A stretch of 64,000 nt of DNA from Tatumella sp. JGM118 (GTDB taxonomy: Bacteria; Pseudomonadota; Gammaproteobacteria; Enterobacterales; Enterobacteriaceae). The stretch is from positions 24,080-88,079 of the forward strand of contig NZ_JAERJR010000003.1 in NCBI RefSeq assembly GCF_018257515.1, read 5' to 3'. The notes beneath the pieces were generated by a model, which worked only from the letters and a program-made list of their open reading frames with translations, was not told where the DNA came from and searched no databases. The position numbers and the translations under genes were made by a program. Within the stretch, counting starts at the first letter, position 1, and each line of letters opens with the position of its first letter. Shown here piece by piece: positions 31,573-42,056 of this stretch.

Positions 31573-32982
31573 ATTTTTACCCGAGTAGCGAATTTCTGCC
31601 GGAAAGTTCTCCTTCGTGAAGAAGACGCGCCCGCAGAGAAAAAAGACCAAAATCTGATGACTGTCATTCCACGCGATCAGCACAATATCTCCCGTCGCGA
31701 CATCAGCGAAAATGCGCTGAAGGTATTGTATCGCTTAAACAAAGCAGGCTTTGAAGCCTATCTGGTTGGCGGCGGTGTCCGGGATCTTCTGCTGGGTAAA
31801 AAACCGAAAGATTTCGACATTACCACCAATGCCACGCCTGAGCAGATGCGCAAGCTGTTCCGTAACTGCCGCCTGGTCGGCAGACGCTTCCGTCTGGCTC
31901 ATGTCATGTTCGGCCCTGAGGTTATCGAGGTTGCCACCTTCCGCGGCCATCATGCGCTGGAAACCGCGACCGATACCACAGAGGATCGTAACCAGTCTCA
32001 GCGCGGTCAGAACGGGATGCTGCTGCGGGACAATATTTTTGGCTCGATTGAAGATGATGCCCAGCGCCGTGACCTGACCATCAATAGCCTCTATTACAGC
32101 GTGGCCGACTTCACGGTCCGTGATTATGTCGGCGGCCTGCAGGATTTGCAGCAGGGCATTATCCGCCTGATTGGCGATCCGGAAACCCGTTATCGCGAAG
32201 ACCCGGTGCGCATGCTTCGCGTGGTCCGTTTCGCGGCGAAACTGAATATGTCTATCGACCCGCAGACCGCAGAGCCGATTACGCGACTGGCGATCCTGCT
32301 GAAAGATATTCCTTCCGCACGGCTATTTGAAGAGTCTCTGAAGCTGCTGCAGGCCGGTTATGGCGAGCAGACCTATGCTCTGCTCAAACAATACCAGCTC
32401 TTCCAGCCCCTGTTCCCGACCATTACACAGTACCTGACCGCTCAGGAAGACAGTGCAATGGAACGTATGATCGTTCAGGTGCTGAAAAATACCGATACGC
32501 GCATTCATAATGATATGCGGGTCAATCCGGCGTTCCTGTTTGCGGCCATGCTCTGGTATCCGCAGTCTGAACGGGCGCAACAGATTGCTCAGGAAAGTGG
32601 TTTGCCATGGTACGAGGCCTTTGCCCTGGCCATGAACGATACGCTGGATGAAGCGTGCCGCGCTATCGCTATCCCGAAACGCATTACCAGCCTGATCCGT
32701 GATATCTGGTCACTGCAGCTCCGTTTACCCCGCAGGCACGGCAAGCGCGCCTGGAAGCTGATGGAGCATCCGAAATTCCGCGCCGCTTACGATTTACTGC
32801 TGCTGCGGGCTGAAGTCGAAAACAATGCTGAGCTGGAACGTCTGGCCCAGTGGTGGGGTGAGTTCCAGTCGGCCCCGCCTCCGCGTCAGGCATCTATGAT
32901 CCAGAACCTGGGCACGGATCCTACGCAGCGCCGCCGGCATAACCGCTCCCGCCGCCGTCAGCCTGCCGCACGGAAGAGCTGA
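31573..32982 (+). CDS. pcnB: Poly(A) polymerase I, likely initiated at AUU
   Basis: PAP I adds 3' poly(A) tails that promote RNA decay and control plasmid copy number. It has nucleotidyltransferase motifs [12 protein letters not shown] and [12 protein letters not shown], the [11 protein letters not shown] segment, the [10 protein letters not shown] block, and an Arg/Lys-rich tail ([11 protein letters not shown]). No ATG or GTG fits the family N-terminus; the family start [13 protein letters not shown] begins at an ATT codon (31573) with GAGGTG 6 nt upstream. E. coli pcnB is known to start at AUU. That gives 469 aa (E. coli 465). The stop is 3 bp before folK. Confidence 0.93.
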   Translation: MFTRVANFCRKVLLREEDAPAEKKDQNLMTVIPRDQHNISRRDISENALKVLYRLNKAGFEAYLVGGGVRDLLLGKKPKDFDITTNATPEQMRKLFRNCRLVGRRFRLAHVMFGPEVIEVATFRGHHALETATDTTEDRNQSQRGQNGMLLRDNIFGSIEDDAQRRDLTINSLYYSVADFTVRDYVGGLQDLQQGIIRLIGDPETRYREDPVRMLRVVRFAAKLNMSIDPQTAEPITRLAILLKDIPSARLFEESLKLLQAGYGEQTYALLKQYQLFQPLFPTITQYLTAQEDSAMERMIVQVLKNTDTRIHNDMRVNPAFLFAAMLWYPQSERAQQIAQESGLPWYEAFALAMNDTLDEACRAIAIPKRITSLIRDIWSLQLRLPRRHGKRAWKLMEHPKFRAAYDLLLLRAEVENNAELERLAQWWGEFQSAPPPRQASMIQNLGTDPTQRRRHNRSRRRQPAARKS

Positions 32983-32985
32983 ATC

Positions 32986-33465
32986 ATGACTCGGGTCTAC
33001 ATTGCGCTGGGTAGTAATCTTGCGGACCCTCTGCACCAGGTGCAGGCCGCACTGAACGCGCTGGATGCCATTCCCGGCAGCCGGCGTGTCGCGACCTCCT
33101 CCCTGTACCGTACTCCGCCTTACGGGCCAGCCGATCAGCCGGATTATCTGAATGCCGTGATTGCCCTTGAGACCTCTCTGGACGCTGTCGGTTTGCTTGA
33201 TCACACCCAGCGTATTGAGCTGGAACAAGGTCGTGTCCGCAAAGATGAGCGCTGGGGGCCACGCACGCTGGACCTCGATATCTTATTATTTGGTCAGCAG
33301 GTTATCGATACTCCGCGTTTAACGGTTCCGCACTATGATATGCACCGGCGAGCATTTATGCTGCTTCCTCTGAACGAAATCGCCCCGGACTGCCGTCTTC
33401 CTGATGGCCGTCTGGTCAGTGAGTTACTGACCCCGCTGGACACCCGCGACATTACCCTCTGGTAA
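32986..33465 (+). CDS. folK: 2-amino-4-hydroxy-6-hydroxymethyldihydropteridine pyrophosphokinase
   Basis: HPPK transfers pyrophosphate from ATP to hydroxymethyldihydropterin in folate synthesis. It is 159 aa, the E. coli length. The signature KDERWGPRTLDLDILLFG and N-terminal YIALGSNLADP are intact. It is tightly coupled to pcnB (3 bp between stop and start) and precedes panB, as in E. coli. Confidence 0.96.
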   Translation: MTRVYIALGSNLADPLHQVQAALNALDAIPGSRRVATSSLYRTPPYGPADQPDYLNAVIALETSLDAVGLLDHTQRIELEQGRVRKDERWGPRTLDLDILLFGQQVIDTPRLTVPHYDMHRRAFMLLPLNEIAPDCRLPDGRLVSELLTPLDTRDITLW

Positions 33466-33546
33466 CTTATCCCTGCAGGGGGCATTCCCCCTCTCACGGC
33501 ATTACGGTAAACTCACTCATCAAAAAAATGATGACAAGAGGTTACT

Positions 33547-34341
33547 TTGCAATCTGTTACCGTTCAGGATCTCAGAAAATGGAAGCAGTCAGGAGAGAAA
33601 TTTGCCGCACTGACAGCCTACGACTATAGCTTTGCTCACCTTTTCGCGGAACAGGCGATCCCTGTTCTGCTGGTCGGGGATTCTCTGGGAATGACCCTTC
33701 AGGGACATGATTCAACATTACCTGTCACCGTGGCTGATATTGCTTATCACACCGCGATGGTGCGCAAAGGCGCCCCCGCGGCGCTGCTGATGTCAGACCT
33801 TCCCTTTATGAGCTATGCCAGCCCGCAACAATCCTGTGAGAACGCCGCTCAGCTGATGCGCGCCGGGGCGAATATGGTGAAACTGGAAGGAGGCGCCTGG
33901 CTGAGTGAGACCGTACGCTGTCTGACCGAGCGGGCAGTGCCGGTCTGTGGACATCTGGGACTGACGCCCCAATCGGTAAATATTTTTGGCGGCTACAAGG
34001 TTCAGGGCCGCGAGCAGGCGGCCGCAGACACGTTGCTCAGTGATGCACTGGCACTGGAACGGTCTGGCGCGCAACTGCTGGTGCTCGAATGCGTACCGGC
34101 ATCGCTGGCCCGGCAGATCACCGGAGAATTATCCATCCCGGTGATCGGGATCGGCGCCGGCCCCGGCACCGACGGACAGATTCTGGTCATGCATGATGCC
34201 TTAGGGATCACCGCCGGTAAGCCCCCGAAATTCAGCAAAAACTTCCTTGCCGACACCGGAGATATTCGCACCGCGGTTGCGCTGTATAAACGTCAGGTGG
34301 CTGAAGGCAGTTACCCGGCCGAAGAACACAGTTTTCAGTAA
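33547..34341 (+). CDS. panB: 3-methyl-2-oxobutanoate hydroxymethyltransferase
   Basis: PanB makes ketopantoate from 2-oxoisovalerate with methylene-tetrahydrofolate, the first step to pantothenate. It is 264 aa, as in E. coli. Mg-binding LLVGDSLGM, the catalytic Glu in LECVPA and [11 protein letters not shown] are conserved. The start is a TTG at 33547 with AAGAGG 5 nt upstream. It forms an operon with panC (28 bp later). Confidence 0.95.
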   Translation: MQSVTVQDLRKWKQSGEKFAALTAYDYSFAHLFAEQAIPVLLVGDSLGMTLQGHDSTLPVTVADIAYHTAMVRKGAPAALLMSDLPFMSYASPQQSCENAAQLMRAGANMVKLEGGAWLSETVRCLTERAVPVCGHLGLTPQSVNIFGGYKVQGREQAAADTLLSDALALERSGAQLLVLECVPASLARQITGELSIPVIGIGAGPGTDGQILVMHDALGITAGKPPKFSKNFLADTGDIRTAVALYKRQVAEGSYPAEEHSFQ

Positions 34342-34369
34342 AAAAGGTCAATAAGAAAGGAAATATTCC

Positions 34370-35218
34370 ATGCTTGTGATTGAAACACCGGCAGCATTAC
34401 AGGAAGAAATCAGCCGCCTGCGACGTAAAAACCTGCGCATCGCTCTGGTACCGACGATGGGAAACCTGCATGACGGGCATTTGCAGCTGATCTCAACCGC
34501 CAAAGCACAGGCCGATATCGTCGTCGCCTCCATTTTTGTGAACCCGATGCAATTTGATCGGCCTGAGGATTTGTCCCGTTATCCACGGACCTTGGGTGAA
34601 GACAGCGAAAAGCTGGAACAATACCAGACCGATATTCTGTTTGTGCCCGGGGTCAGTGCTATTTATCCTCAGGGGACCGGCGAGCAGACCTTTGTCGAGG
34701 TACCCGGGCTTTCCGGTTTGCTTGAAGGGGCCAGCCGGCCTGGCCATTTCAGGGGCGTCACGACCATTGTCAGTAAGCTGTTTAATATGGTGCGGCCGGA
34801 TATCGCCTGTTTCGGTGAGAAAGATTTTCAGCAGTTACTCGTCATCCGTAAAATGGTGGCGGACCTGGGCTATCCGATAGAGATTATCGGCGTGCCTACC
34901 GTACGTGCCGCGGATAACCTGGCGTTAAGTTCACGTAATGGCTATCTGACCCCGGAAGAGCGTAAGACAGCCCCTTACCTGAGCCGGGTGATGAACACTC
35001 TCGCTGACCGGCTGACGGCCGGAGAGAGCGATATCGACGGGCTTATCGCGGAGGCGGGATCACAGCTCCGTGACTATGGGTTTACCCCGGATAATATTGC
35101 GATTTGCGACAGCGAGACGCTGCAACCGCTGACATCTGATAGCCGCAATGCGGTGATCCTGATGGCCGCCTGGCTGGGTCATGCCAGACTGATTGATAAT
35201 CAGACGGTAGCTCTTTAG
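34370..35218 (+). CDS. panC: Pantothenate synthetase (pantoate-beta-alanine ligase)
   Basis: PanC joins pantoate and beta-alanine with ATP. It is 282 aa (E. coli 283), with [13 protein letters not shown] (class I HxGH), [22 protein letters not shown] and SSRNGYL in order. AAGAAAGGAAAT precedes the ATG. In E. coli panD, which supplies beta-alanine, is near this point; here panC is followed directly by a hairpin and the convergent yadHG genes. Confidence 0.97.
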   Translation: MLVIETPAALQEEISRLRRKNLRIALVPTMGNLHDGHLQLISTAKAQADIVVASIFVNPMQFDRPEDLSRYPRTLGEDSEKLEQYQTDILFVPGVSAIYPQGTGEQTFVEVPGLSGLLEGASRPGHFRGVTTIVSKLFNMVRPDIACFGEKDFQQLLVIRKMVADLGYPIEIIGVPTVRAADNLALSSRNGYLTPEERKTAPYLSRVMNTLADRLTAGESDIDGLIAEAGSQLRDYGFTPDNIAICDSETLQPLTSDSRNAVILMAAWLGHARLIDNQTVAL

Positions 35219-35263
35219 CAGGTTTCCGGTGAACTAACTGCAGAAGAAAAGACGGGAAAGTTT

Positions 35264-35287
35264 CCCCGCCACCGACCGGTGGCGGGG
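35264..35287. terminator. Hairpin between convergent panC and yadH
   Basis: CCCCGCCACC and GGTGGCGGGG form a perfect 10-bp stem with a GACC loop. T-runs are poor on both sides, but its placement between convergent stop codons suggests a terminator for one or both genes. Confidence 0.6.
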
Positions 35288-35295
35288 AGCGGAGA

Positions 35296-36066
35296 TCAGC
35301 TACGTAAGCCTCTGCCGCGCTGGATCAGTGTCCAGACCAGGGTATAGAACGCCGCGATAAAGACCAGCAGAATAGTAATGGTTAACGCGACCGGAACGTC
35401 ACTGATCCCCAGGAAGCCATAACGGAACCCGCTGATCATGTAGACGATAGGGTTCAGTTTGGAAATCACCTGCCAGACCGGCGGCAGCAGAGACAGCGAA
35501 TAAAACACGCCGCCCAGATAGGTCAGCGGTGTCAGCACGAACGTCGGGATCAGGCTGATATCATCGAACGAACGGGCAAAGACCGCATTCAGCAGCCCGG
35601 CCAGCGAAAACAGTACCGATGTCAGGACGATGGTTAACGCGACCATCGGCCAGAAATAGACATGGAACGGGACAAAGCACAGTGAAATCGCCGTGACCAG
35701 AATCCCGACACAGATCCCCCGCGCCACGCCGCCACCGACATAGCCGGCAATAATGATATGAGTCGGCACCGGCGCGACCAGCAATTCTTCAATATTGCGC
35801 TGAAATTTTGCACTAAAGAAAGAAGAGGCCACATTGGAATAGGAGTTGGTGATCACCGACATCATAATCAGTCCCGGCACGATGAACTGCATATAACTGA
35901 AGCCATGCATATCACCGATTCGGGAACCAATCAGGTTTCCGAAAATAATAAAATAGAGCGTCATGGTGATCACCGGTGGCACCAGTGTCTGTATCCAGAT
36001 CCGCATAAAACGATGGATCTCTTTGCCCCAGATACTCTTTAACGCGACCCAATATAAATGCGTCAT
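35296..36066 (-). CDS. yadH: ABC transporter permease YadH
   Basis: This is an ABC-2-type inner-membrane permease of 256 aa, the E. coli length, with six hydrophobic segments (for example PGLIMMSVITNSYSN; ALTIVLTSVLFSLAGLL). It overlaps yadG by 4 bp (ATGA), so the two are translationally coupled and form one exporter. The substrate is unknown in E. coli and cannot be inferred here. Confidence 0.94.
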   Translation of the reverse strand: MTHLYWVALKSIWGKEIHRFMRIWIQTLVPPVITMTLYFIIFGNLIGSRIGDMHGFSYMQFIVPGLIMMSVITNSYSNVASSFFSAKFQRNIEELLVAPVPTHIIIAGYVGGGVARGICVGILVTAISLCFVPFHVYFWPMVALTIVLTSVLFSLAGLLNAVFARSFDDISLIPTFVLTPLTYLGGVFYSLSLLPPVWQVISKLNPIVYMISGFRYGFLGISDVPVALTITILLVFIAAFYTLVWTLIQRGRGLRS

Positions 36067-36989
36067 GAACTTCCCTCCGCAGAACCATTAACCAGACTGA
36101 CGAAGAGCTCTTCCAGACGGTTGGCTTTATTACGCATACTCAATACCGAAATCCCCTGAGATGTCAGCTGACTGAAGACATCATTCAGCCCCTGCTCCCG
36201 CAATACTTCGACTTCCAGGGTCGAGGCATCCACCAGCTGAGCAGTGAATCCGTCAAGGACCGGACGCGGACTGTCCGGCGAAAGGTCAAGAATAAAGGTT
36301 TCTGACTTCAGCTTGCCGAGCAGGGCTTTCATCGACGTATTTTCTACCAGCTCTCCCCGCTGAATAATGCCGATATTGCGGCATAGCATCTCGGCTTCTT
36401 CCAGGTAGTGAGTCGTCAGAATAATCGTCGTCCCCTGCTCGTTCAGCGTTTTAAGAAAGGTCCACATGGAACGACGAAGCTCGATATCGACCCCGGCCGT
36501 CGGCTCATCAAGAATTAAGAGCTTAGGCTCATGCATCAGCGCACGGGCTATCATCAGGCGACGCTTCATTCCGCCGGACAACATTCTTGCCCGCTGATCA
36601 CGTTTTTCCCAAAGGTCCAGCTGACGCAGGTATTTCTCCGCCCGGTTCAGCGCCTCTTTACGTTCAACCCCATAATACCCTGCCTGGCTGACAACAATCC
36701 GCAGCACGGTTTCAAAAGGGTTAAAATTGAACTCCTGCGGTACCAGGCCTAACTGGCGCTTGGCGTTGACCTTGTCATTTTCCAGGTCATAGCCAAACAC
36801 TTTCACCTGTCCGGAGGTTTTGTTCACCAGGGAACTGATGATACCAATCGTGGTTGATTTACCGGCACCGTTCGGGCCCAGTAAGGCGTAAAAATCTCCG
36901 GCCCTGACAGTCAGATCCAGCCCTTTCAGGGCATGGACCGTCTCACCATAGGTTTTAGTCAGCCCGGAGATTTCCAGTGCATACGTCAT
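36063..36989 (-). CDS. yadG: ABC transporter ATP-binding protein YadG
   Basis: This is the ATPase partner of YadH, 308 aa. Walker A is LLGPNGAGKSTT (about 37-48), signature MLSGGMKRRLMIARAL, Walker B LLILDEPTAGVD, and H-loop ILTTHY. A C-terminal domain of about 80 residues resembles drug- and antibiotic-export ATPases. In E. coli the can carbonic anhydrase gene is divergent from yadG; it is missing here. Confidence 0.95.
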   Translation of the reverse strand: MTYALEISGLTKTYGETVHALKGLDLTVRAGDFYALLGPNGAGKSTTIGIISSLVNKTSGQVKVFGYDLENDKVNAKRQLGLVPQEFNFNPFETVLRIVVSQAGYYGVERKEALNRAEKYLRQLDLWEKRDQRARMLSGGMKRRLMIARALMHEPKLLILDEPTAGVDIELRRSMWTFLKTLNEQGTTIILTTHYLEEAEMLCRNIGIIQRGELVENTSMKALLGKLKSETFILDLSPDSPRPVLDGFTAQLVDASTLEVEVLREQGLNDVFSQLTSQGISVLSMRNKANRLEELFVSLVNGSAEGSS

Positions 36990-37246
36990 ACCTGTTCCAT
37001 CCTGAGATAATAAAGGAATTAAAGTTAATTTTTACCGCGATTTCGTCGGGGGTTCCGCGAATGACTGCTGACGCCTGAGATCTGAACCGTCCGTTAAGAC
37101 CGGCTAAACCGTGCGAATCTGGCGGATGACGGCAGTGGCTGTCTGAAAGACGGTGAATACCGGCAAAGTCCCTGATAAACGCAGACAGATCGGTTACGCC
37201 TTGTCAGTAACGACAGCATCGGTGATAAAGTGTGCTTAGTATAAAT
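36990..37246. other. Gene-free gap yadG-hpt (E. coli can position)
   Basis: About 260 bp before the hpt terminator with no open frame of note. It presumably holds the yadGH promoter. E. coli has can (beta-carbonic anhydrase) here; no remnant was recognised. Confidence 0.6.
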
Positions 37247-37267
37247 CAGGCCGGATTAACCGGCCTG
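37247..37267 (-). terminator. Hairpin after hpt
   Basis: CAGGCCGG-ATTAA-CCGGCCTG is a perfect 8-bp stem. On the minus strand it is followed by ATTTATA, a weak T-run, 28 bp after hpt. Confidence 0.65.
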
Positions 37268-37294
37268 AAAGATCGTGCTATTGATACGCCGGAT

Positions 37295-37831
37295 TCAGGG
37301 TTCCAGAATCACCACTTTGCCGACATAAGGCAGATGACGATAACGCTGAGCGTAATCAATACCATAGCCCACAACAAACTCGTCCGGGATAGCGAAGCCG
37401 ACATACTCGACATCCACATTCACTTCCCGGCGCTCAGGCTTATCCAGCAGCGTACAGATAGCCAGAGATTTTGGCTCACGCAGGCGTAAAATCTCACGCA
37501 CTTTACTCAGGGTGTTACCGGAATCGATAATATCTTCAACAATCAGTACATCTTTGCCCCGGATATCTTCATCAAGATCTTTAATGATTTTGACATCCCG
37601 GGTACTCGACATACCATTGCCATAACTTGAGGCCGTAATAAAATCGACTTCGTGAGAAACGTCTATTGCCCGGCACAAATCGGCCATAAACATAAATGAT
37701 CCACGTAACAGTCCGACCAGCACAATATCATTGCCGCGATCACGGTAATCTGCAGAGATTTGCTGGCCCAGAGCTGTAATACGCTGTCTGATTTCCTCTT
37801 CAGAAATCATCACTTCTACGGTGTGTTTCAT
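37295..37831 (-). CDS. hpt: Hypoxanthine phosphoribosyltransferase
   Basis: Hpt salvages hypoxanthine (and less well guanine) to the nucleotide using PRPP. It is 178 aa from the ATG at 37831 ([13 protein letters not shown]), as in E. coli. The PRPP loop [17 protein letters not shown] and the active-site [15 protein letters not shown] are conserved. The frame stays open to 37936 but the extension lacks family similarity. Confidence 0.97.
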   Translation of the reverse strand: MKHTVEVMISEEEIRQRITALGQQISADYRDRGNDIVLVGLLRGSFMFMADLCRAIDVSHEVDFITASSYGNGMSSTRDVKIIKDLDEDIRGKDVLIVEDIIDSGNTLSKVREILRLREPKSLAICTLLDKPERREVNVDVEYVGFAIPDEFVVGYGIDYAQRYRHLPYVGKVVILEP

Positions 37832-37987
37832 AATATATATCTCACTGATTTTACTCAGCTTAACCTCATCAATGGCGGGGATTAATACAGTCATGATCCG
37901 CAGATCATGGCGGGGATTATCGCACAGACCTGCCACCGCACGATAGCCTGAGAACCGATTAAGTCCCTGAAATCAGGCCGGTGGCCG

Positions 37988-38021
37988 CCCTCAGCCCCGC
38001 CGGGGCCGGCGGGGCTGAGGG
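37988..38021. terminator. Very strong GC hairpin between cueO and hpt
   Basis: CCCTCAGCCCCGCCG and its exact complement CGGCGGGGCTGAGGG form a 15-bp stem with loop GGGC, just after the cueO stop. No T-run follows on the minus strand. It probably ends cueO transcription or protects its mRNA end. Confidence 0.6.
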
Positions 38022-38039
38022 ACACTGCGGCTGTGGATA

Positions 38040-39704
38040 TCAGGTCCGGCTGACCGTGAAGCCGAGCATCATGCCGGTATCTTCATGTTCCAGCAGATGA
38101 CAGTGGGCCATATAGGCCTGGTTCTGGCTGGCCGTATGGGTAAAGTTCACCAGAATTTCACTGACGCCCCCCTCCACCCGGACAATATCCTTCCATCCCT
38201 GACGATGTGCCGCGACCGGCAGTCCGTTTTCCGACAGGATCCTGAACTGAGTGCCATGGACATGGAAAGGATGCAGCATCATGTCGCCCTGTCCACTGAT
38301 ACGCCAGACCTCTGTCGTCTGAAGCGGCACATCAAAAGCCGGGTGATTCATATCAAAGGCTTTACCATTGATTTTATTACCCTGATGAAAATCATACCCT
38401 TTACCGGCACTTTTCGCAGGATGTGCCTCCATCGTCATACCCGACATTCCCGGCATCTTATCCATCCCGCTGCCTGTCGCCTGAGAAGACATCGACTGAT
38501 GTGGCATCGCCATCCCCGCCATACTGTTGTCTGGCGACGTGGTTTCCCCCATCGACATGCCGCCCATCGCTTTATGCCCGTAGCGGTTAATCAGTGCCGC
38601 CATCCCCTGCTGGTCCAGCTGCTTATCCATGGATAACTGCAAGGTTCTTTTCGTCATTCCTGCCAGACTCTCCTGCGCGGGCAGCGATGGCATCACCGAG
38701 AGGGTATCCGGTAGCGTGCTGCTGCCGGCGATGCGTATCGGTAACACATTCAGCACCGGTAACGGCTGGTCAAACGGGGCAAGGACCATGCCAGCCTGCT
38801 CTGTCGGCAGCGTCACTAAGTCAAACGCTTTACCGTCACTGGTATCGACCATTACTTCAAAGCGTTCGCCCGGGATCATCTCCAGGCTATCCACCTTGAC
38901 GGGCTGAGCCAGTAATCCCCCATCGCTGGCGATAACATAGAGCGGACGTTGATCACTGGTACTGAGAATAAGGCTGCGCGCGTTACAGCCGTTAAGCATC
39001 CTGAAACGTACCCAGCCACGAGGCACCGCATGCTGCGGGTAGCTGACCCCGTTAGTCAGCATCATATTGCCAAACCAGCCGACCGCAGCCCGCATAATAT
39101 CCAGCTGATAGTCAATCTGCGTACCCTCGGCCGTCAGTTGTTTGTCCTGGAATATCAGCGGAATATCATCCACTCCCCACTCGATCGGCAGACGTAACAG
39201 GTCAATTTCATCATCGTCAATGATAAGCATTCCTGCCAGTCCTTTCGCGACCTGAAAACCGGTATGACCGTGGTAATGCGGATGATACCAGCAGGTTGCG
39301 GCTTGCTGGTCCGGCGTAAAGGTCACTTCCCGCCGCCCTCCCGCCGGGATCACTTCCTGCGGTCCGCCATCCACCTCGCCTCCGACTTTCAGTCCATGCC
39401 AGTGGAGGGTGGTAGCCATCGGTAACGTGTTATTAATGTCGATAGTGACCTGCTGCTGACGGCGCAGACGCAGTACCGGGCCCAGCAGGCTGCCATTATA
39501 GCCCCAGGTAGGGACTTCCCGGCCCTGCCAGCGGGTCATCCCGGTCATCGCCGTTAACCGTATCCGCTGGCGGATATCCGGGGTCAGTTGGGGGGGGACG
39601 GGCAACAGAGGTCTGGTTGCAGCCATCAGAGAACGGCTCCAGACCGGGAGTAAGCCTGCCGCTGCACACGCGGTAGTCAGCTTCAGAAAATCTCGACGCT
39701 GCAT
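38040..39704 (-). CDS. cueO: Multicopper oxidase CueO
   Basis: CueO oxidises Cu(I) in the periplasm and protects against copper. It has a Tat signal ([20 protein letters not shown]), and all copper sites: HWHG, HPHYHG, HPFHVHG and [13 protein letters not shown] methionine-rich insert ([28 protein letters not shown]; about 390-440), which binds extra copper in the family, is present. It is 554 aa (E. coli 516), because of a longer insert. A CueR-type promoter precedes it. E. coli gcd, normally the next gene towards hpt, is absent. Confidence 0.95.
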   Translation of the reverse strand: MQRRDFLKLTTACAAAGLLPVWSRSLMAATRPLLPVPPQLTPDIRQRIRLTAMTGMTRWQGREVPTWGYNGSLLGPVLRLRRQQQVTIDINNTLPMATTLHWHGLKVGGEVDGGPQEVIPAGGRREVTFTPDQQAATCWYHPHYHGHTGFQVAKGLAGMLIIDDDEIDLLRLPIEWGVDDIPLIFQDKQLTAEGTQIDYQLDIMRAAVGWFGNMMLTNGVSYPQHAVPRGWVRFRMLNGCNARSLILSTSDQRPLYVIASDGGLLAQPVKVDSLEMIPGERFEVMVDTSDGKAFDLVTLPTEQAGMVLAPFDQPLPVLNVLPIRIAGSSTLPDTLSVMPSLPAQESLAGMTKRTLQLSMDKQLDQQGMAALINRYGHKAMGGMSMGETTSPDNSMAGMAMPHQSMSSQATGSGMDKMPGMSGMTMEAHPAKSAGKGYDFHQGNKINGKAFDMNHPAFDVPLQTTEVWRISGQGDMMLHPFHVHGTQFRILSENGLPVAAHRQGWKDIVRVEGGVSEILVNFTHTASQNQAYMAHCHLLEHEDTGMMLGFTVSRT

Positions 39705-39739
39705 AACGGAATTTCCTTAGACGAAAAAAGCATTTGATA

Positions 39740-39770
39740 AGCATAAACCTTATCCCTGCGGGAAGGTCAA
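39740..39770 (-). promoter_or_regulatory. CueR-type copper-responsive promoter of cueO
   Basis: On the minus strand TTGACC (39770-39765) and TATGCT (39745-39740) are separated by 19 bp, the overlong spacing used by MerR-family activators. The spacer holds the dyad ACCTTCCCGCAGGGATAAGGT (outer arms ACCTT/AAGGT), very like E. coli cueO and copA promoters. Confidence 0.85.
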
Positions 39771-39861
39771 GGCTCACGCCCTTTCGGGCCGGTCAAAATA
39801 ATCGTCATACTGACAGCAACTATGCTAACGTGGATGACATGATAGCGACCAGAGAACCCCA

Positions 39862-40212
39862 ATGACTAAAATCTTCAGGCTGCTGCTGCTGACCGCTTTA
39901 CTGAGTGTCACCGGCACCAGCTTTGCACTCGATGAATCTCAGGCAGAAGATATGGCTGACTTAACGGCCGTCTTTATTTACCTGAAAAATGACTGTGGCT
40001 ATCAGGATATTCCCGATAATCAGATCAGAAATGCCCTTATTTTTTTCGCCCGCCAGAATCGCTGGGATTTAACTAACTATAACCAGATGAATATGCAGCA
40101 ACGTGGCGAATCAAGCTATGAAGACCTGAGTGGGATTGCCGTGCCCCGGACTCAGAAATGCCAATCGCTGGCCGATAAATCACTCAGTCTGCTCGCTTAT
40201 GTGAATAAGTAA
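39862..40212 (+). CDS. yacC: YacC, PulS/OutS (pilotin-like) family periplasmic protein
   Basis: This is a 116-aa protein with a cleavable signal peptide ([22 protein letters not shown]) and a mature part colinear with E. coli YacC ([29 protein letters not shown]; two cysteines that could form a disulfide). The family includes pilotins that guide type II secretins, but this member has no lipobox cysteine and its own function is unproven. It precedes speED and lies divergent from cueO. Confidence 0.88.
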   Translation: MTKIFRLLLLTALLSVTGTSFALDESQAEDMADLTAVFIYLKNDCGYQDIPDNQIRNALIFFARQNRWDLTNYNQMNMQQRGESSYEDLSGIAVPRTQKCQSLADKSLSLLAYVNK

Positions 40213-40301
40213 TCCGGAGGCTGATGCCGTGCATCACTGCCGGGACTTCGTTATCATCACCCGTTCATTTTTATCATCCGGTACCAGAGGGGAGTTATCA
40301 C

Positions 40302-41162
40302 GTGTCACAGCACGATAAATGGCATGAAACATTGCATGACGGGTTCGGGCAATACTTTACCGTCGATAAAGAACTTTATCGGGATAAGACCGAACACCAG
40401 GATTTAGTGATTTTTGAAAACAGTGCCTTCGGCAGAGTTATGGCGCTGGATGGTGTGGTACAAACCACCGAACGTGATGAGTTTATCTACCATGAGATGC
40501 TGACCCATGTCCCGCTGTTCGCCCATGGCGAAGCCCGCAGTGTGCTGATTATCGGCGGCGGTGATGGCGGAATGTTACGTGAGGTCGCCCGTCATCCTGG
40601 CGTGGAACGTATCACTATGGTCGAAATTGATGCCGGGGTCGTGACCTTCTGCCGTGAGTATCTGCCGAATCACAGTGCGGGTGCCTACGATGATCCCCGC
40701 TTTACGCTGGTGATCGACGACGGTGTTAACTTCGTGAATCAGACGGACCAGAAGTTTGATGTAATCATTTCTGACTGTACGGATCCGATAGGTCCCGGTG
40801 AAAGCCTCTTCACCTCCGATTTCTACGAAGGCTGCCAGCGTTGCCTGAATGAAGGCGGGATCTTCGTCGCGCAGAACGGCGTCTGTTTCCTGCAGCAGGA
40901 AGAAGCGGTCAACAGTCATCGTCGCCTGCGCCCTTATTTCTCTGATGTCAGCTTTTACCAGGCCGCGGTTCCGACCTATTACGGCGGGATTATGACCTTT
41001 GCCTGGGCGAGTAATAACGAGTCCCTGCGCACGCTTACTCATGAGACGCTCACTCAGCGCATTGAGGAGTCCGGCATCACCTGCCGTTATTATACGCCGG
41101 CGATCCATCAGGGCAGTTTTGCCTTACCACAGTATTTACTGGATGCTCTGACAGCAGAGTGA
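40302..41162 (+). CDS. speE: Spermidine synthase (polyamine aminopropyltransferase)
   Basis: SpeE transfers aminopropyl from decarboxylated SAM to putrescine, releasing methylthioadenosine for MtnN. It has the methyltransferase-like fold: [40 protein letters not shown]. The start is a GTG at 40302 ([13 protein letters not shown]) with GGGGAG about 7 nt upstream, giving 286 aa (E. coli 288). The open frame to 40224 has no family match. It forms an operon with speD (32-bp gap). Confidence 0.95.
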   Translation: MSQHDKWHETLHDGFGQYFTVDKELYRDKTEHQDLVIFENSAFGRVMALDGVVQTTERDEFIYHEMLTHVPLFAHGEARSVLIIGGGDGGMLREVARHPGVERITMVEIDAGVVTFCREYLPNHSAGAYDDPRFTLVIDDGVNFVNQTDQKFDVIISDCTDPIGPGESLFTSDFYEGCQRCLNEGGIFVAQNGVCFLQQEEAVNSHRRLRPYFSDVSFYQAAVPTYYGGIMTFAWASNNESLRTLTHETLTQRIEESGITCRYYTPAIHQGSFALPQYLLDALTAE

Positions 41163-41194
41163 TCCGCAACGATCCCTAAAGGAGGTGGACTAAA

Positions 41195-41998
41195 TTGCAA
41201 AAGCTAAAACTACATGGCTTCAACAATCTGACGAAAAGCCTGAGTTTTTGTATCTATGATATTTGCTACGCGAACACAAAAGAAGAACGTGACGGCTACA
41301 TCGCATATATCGACGAGCAATATAATGCTAACCGACTGACCGAAATTCTGACGGAAACCTGTTCGATTATCGGGGCGAATGTCCTGAACATCGCCCGCCA
41401 GGACTATGAGCCCCAGGGGGCCAGCGTCACTATCCTGGTGAGTGAAGAACCGGTTAATCCTGACGATATCGACACTTCAGAGCATCCTGGCCCGCTACCG
41501 GACGCGATAGTGGCACATCTCGATAAAAGTCATATCTGCGTACACACCTACCCGGAAAGCCATCCCGAAGGCGGTCTCTGCACTTTCCGCGCGGATATTG
41601 AGGTGTCGACCTGTGGTGTGATTTCCCCGCTGAATGCCCTGAACTACCTGATCCACCAACTGGAATCCGATATCGTCACCATCGACTACCGTGTCCGGGG
41701 CTTCACCCGCGATATTAACGGGGTAAAACATTTCATCGACCATGAAATCAATTCGATTCAGAATTTTATGTCCGGCAATATGAAATCGATGTACGACATG
41801 ATGGATGTGAATGTCTATCAGGAAAACATCTTTCATACCAAAATGCTGCTGAAAGAGTTTGACCTGAAACACTACCTGTTCAATACCCGCCCGGAAGATT
41901 TAGCCCCCGGAGAACACCAGCGGATCACTGAACTGTTATGGAAAGAGATGCGTGAAATTTATTATGGCCGCAATATTCCGGCGGTAAATCAGAAATAA
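41195..41998 (+). CDS. speD: S-adenosylmethionine decarboxylase proenzyme
   Basis: SpeD makes decarboxylated SAM for SpeE. The proenzyme cuts itself before the serine in [18 protein letters not shown] (about residue 112) to form the pyruvoyl group. It is 267 aa (E. coli 264). The start is a TTG at 41195 behind a very strong AAAGGAGGTGG site, as in E. coli. A terminator and then a tandem repeat array follow. Confidence 0.97.
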   Translation: MQKLKLHGFNNLTKSLSFCIYDICYANTKEERDGYIAYIDEQYNANRLTEILTETCSIIGANVLNIARQDYEPQGASVTILVSEEPVNPDDIDTSEHPGPLPDAIVAHLDKSHICVHTYPESHPEGGLCTFRADIEVSTCGVISPLNALNYLIHQLESDIVTIDYRVRGFTRDINGVKHFIDHEINSIQNFMSGNMKSMYDMMDVNVYQENIFHTKMLLKEFDLKHYLFNTRPEDLAPGEHQRITELLWKEMREIYYGRNIPAVNQK

Positions 41999-42007
41999 AC
42001 GCTCACT

Positions 42008-42033
42008 GACCGGCACACTATTGCCGGTCTTTT
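42008..42033 (+). terminator. Terminator after speD
   Basis: GACCGGCA-CACTAT-TGCCGGTC followed by TTTTCC, about 10 bp after the speD stop. Confidence 0.8.
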
Positions 42034-42056
42034 CCTGCACTCCTGCCTGTCGTCTT

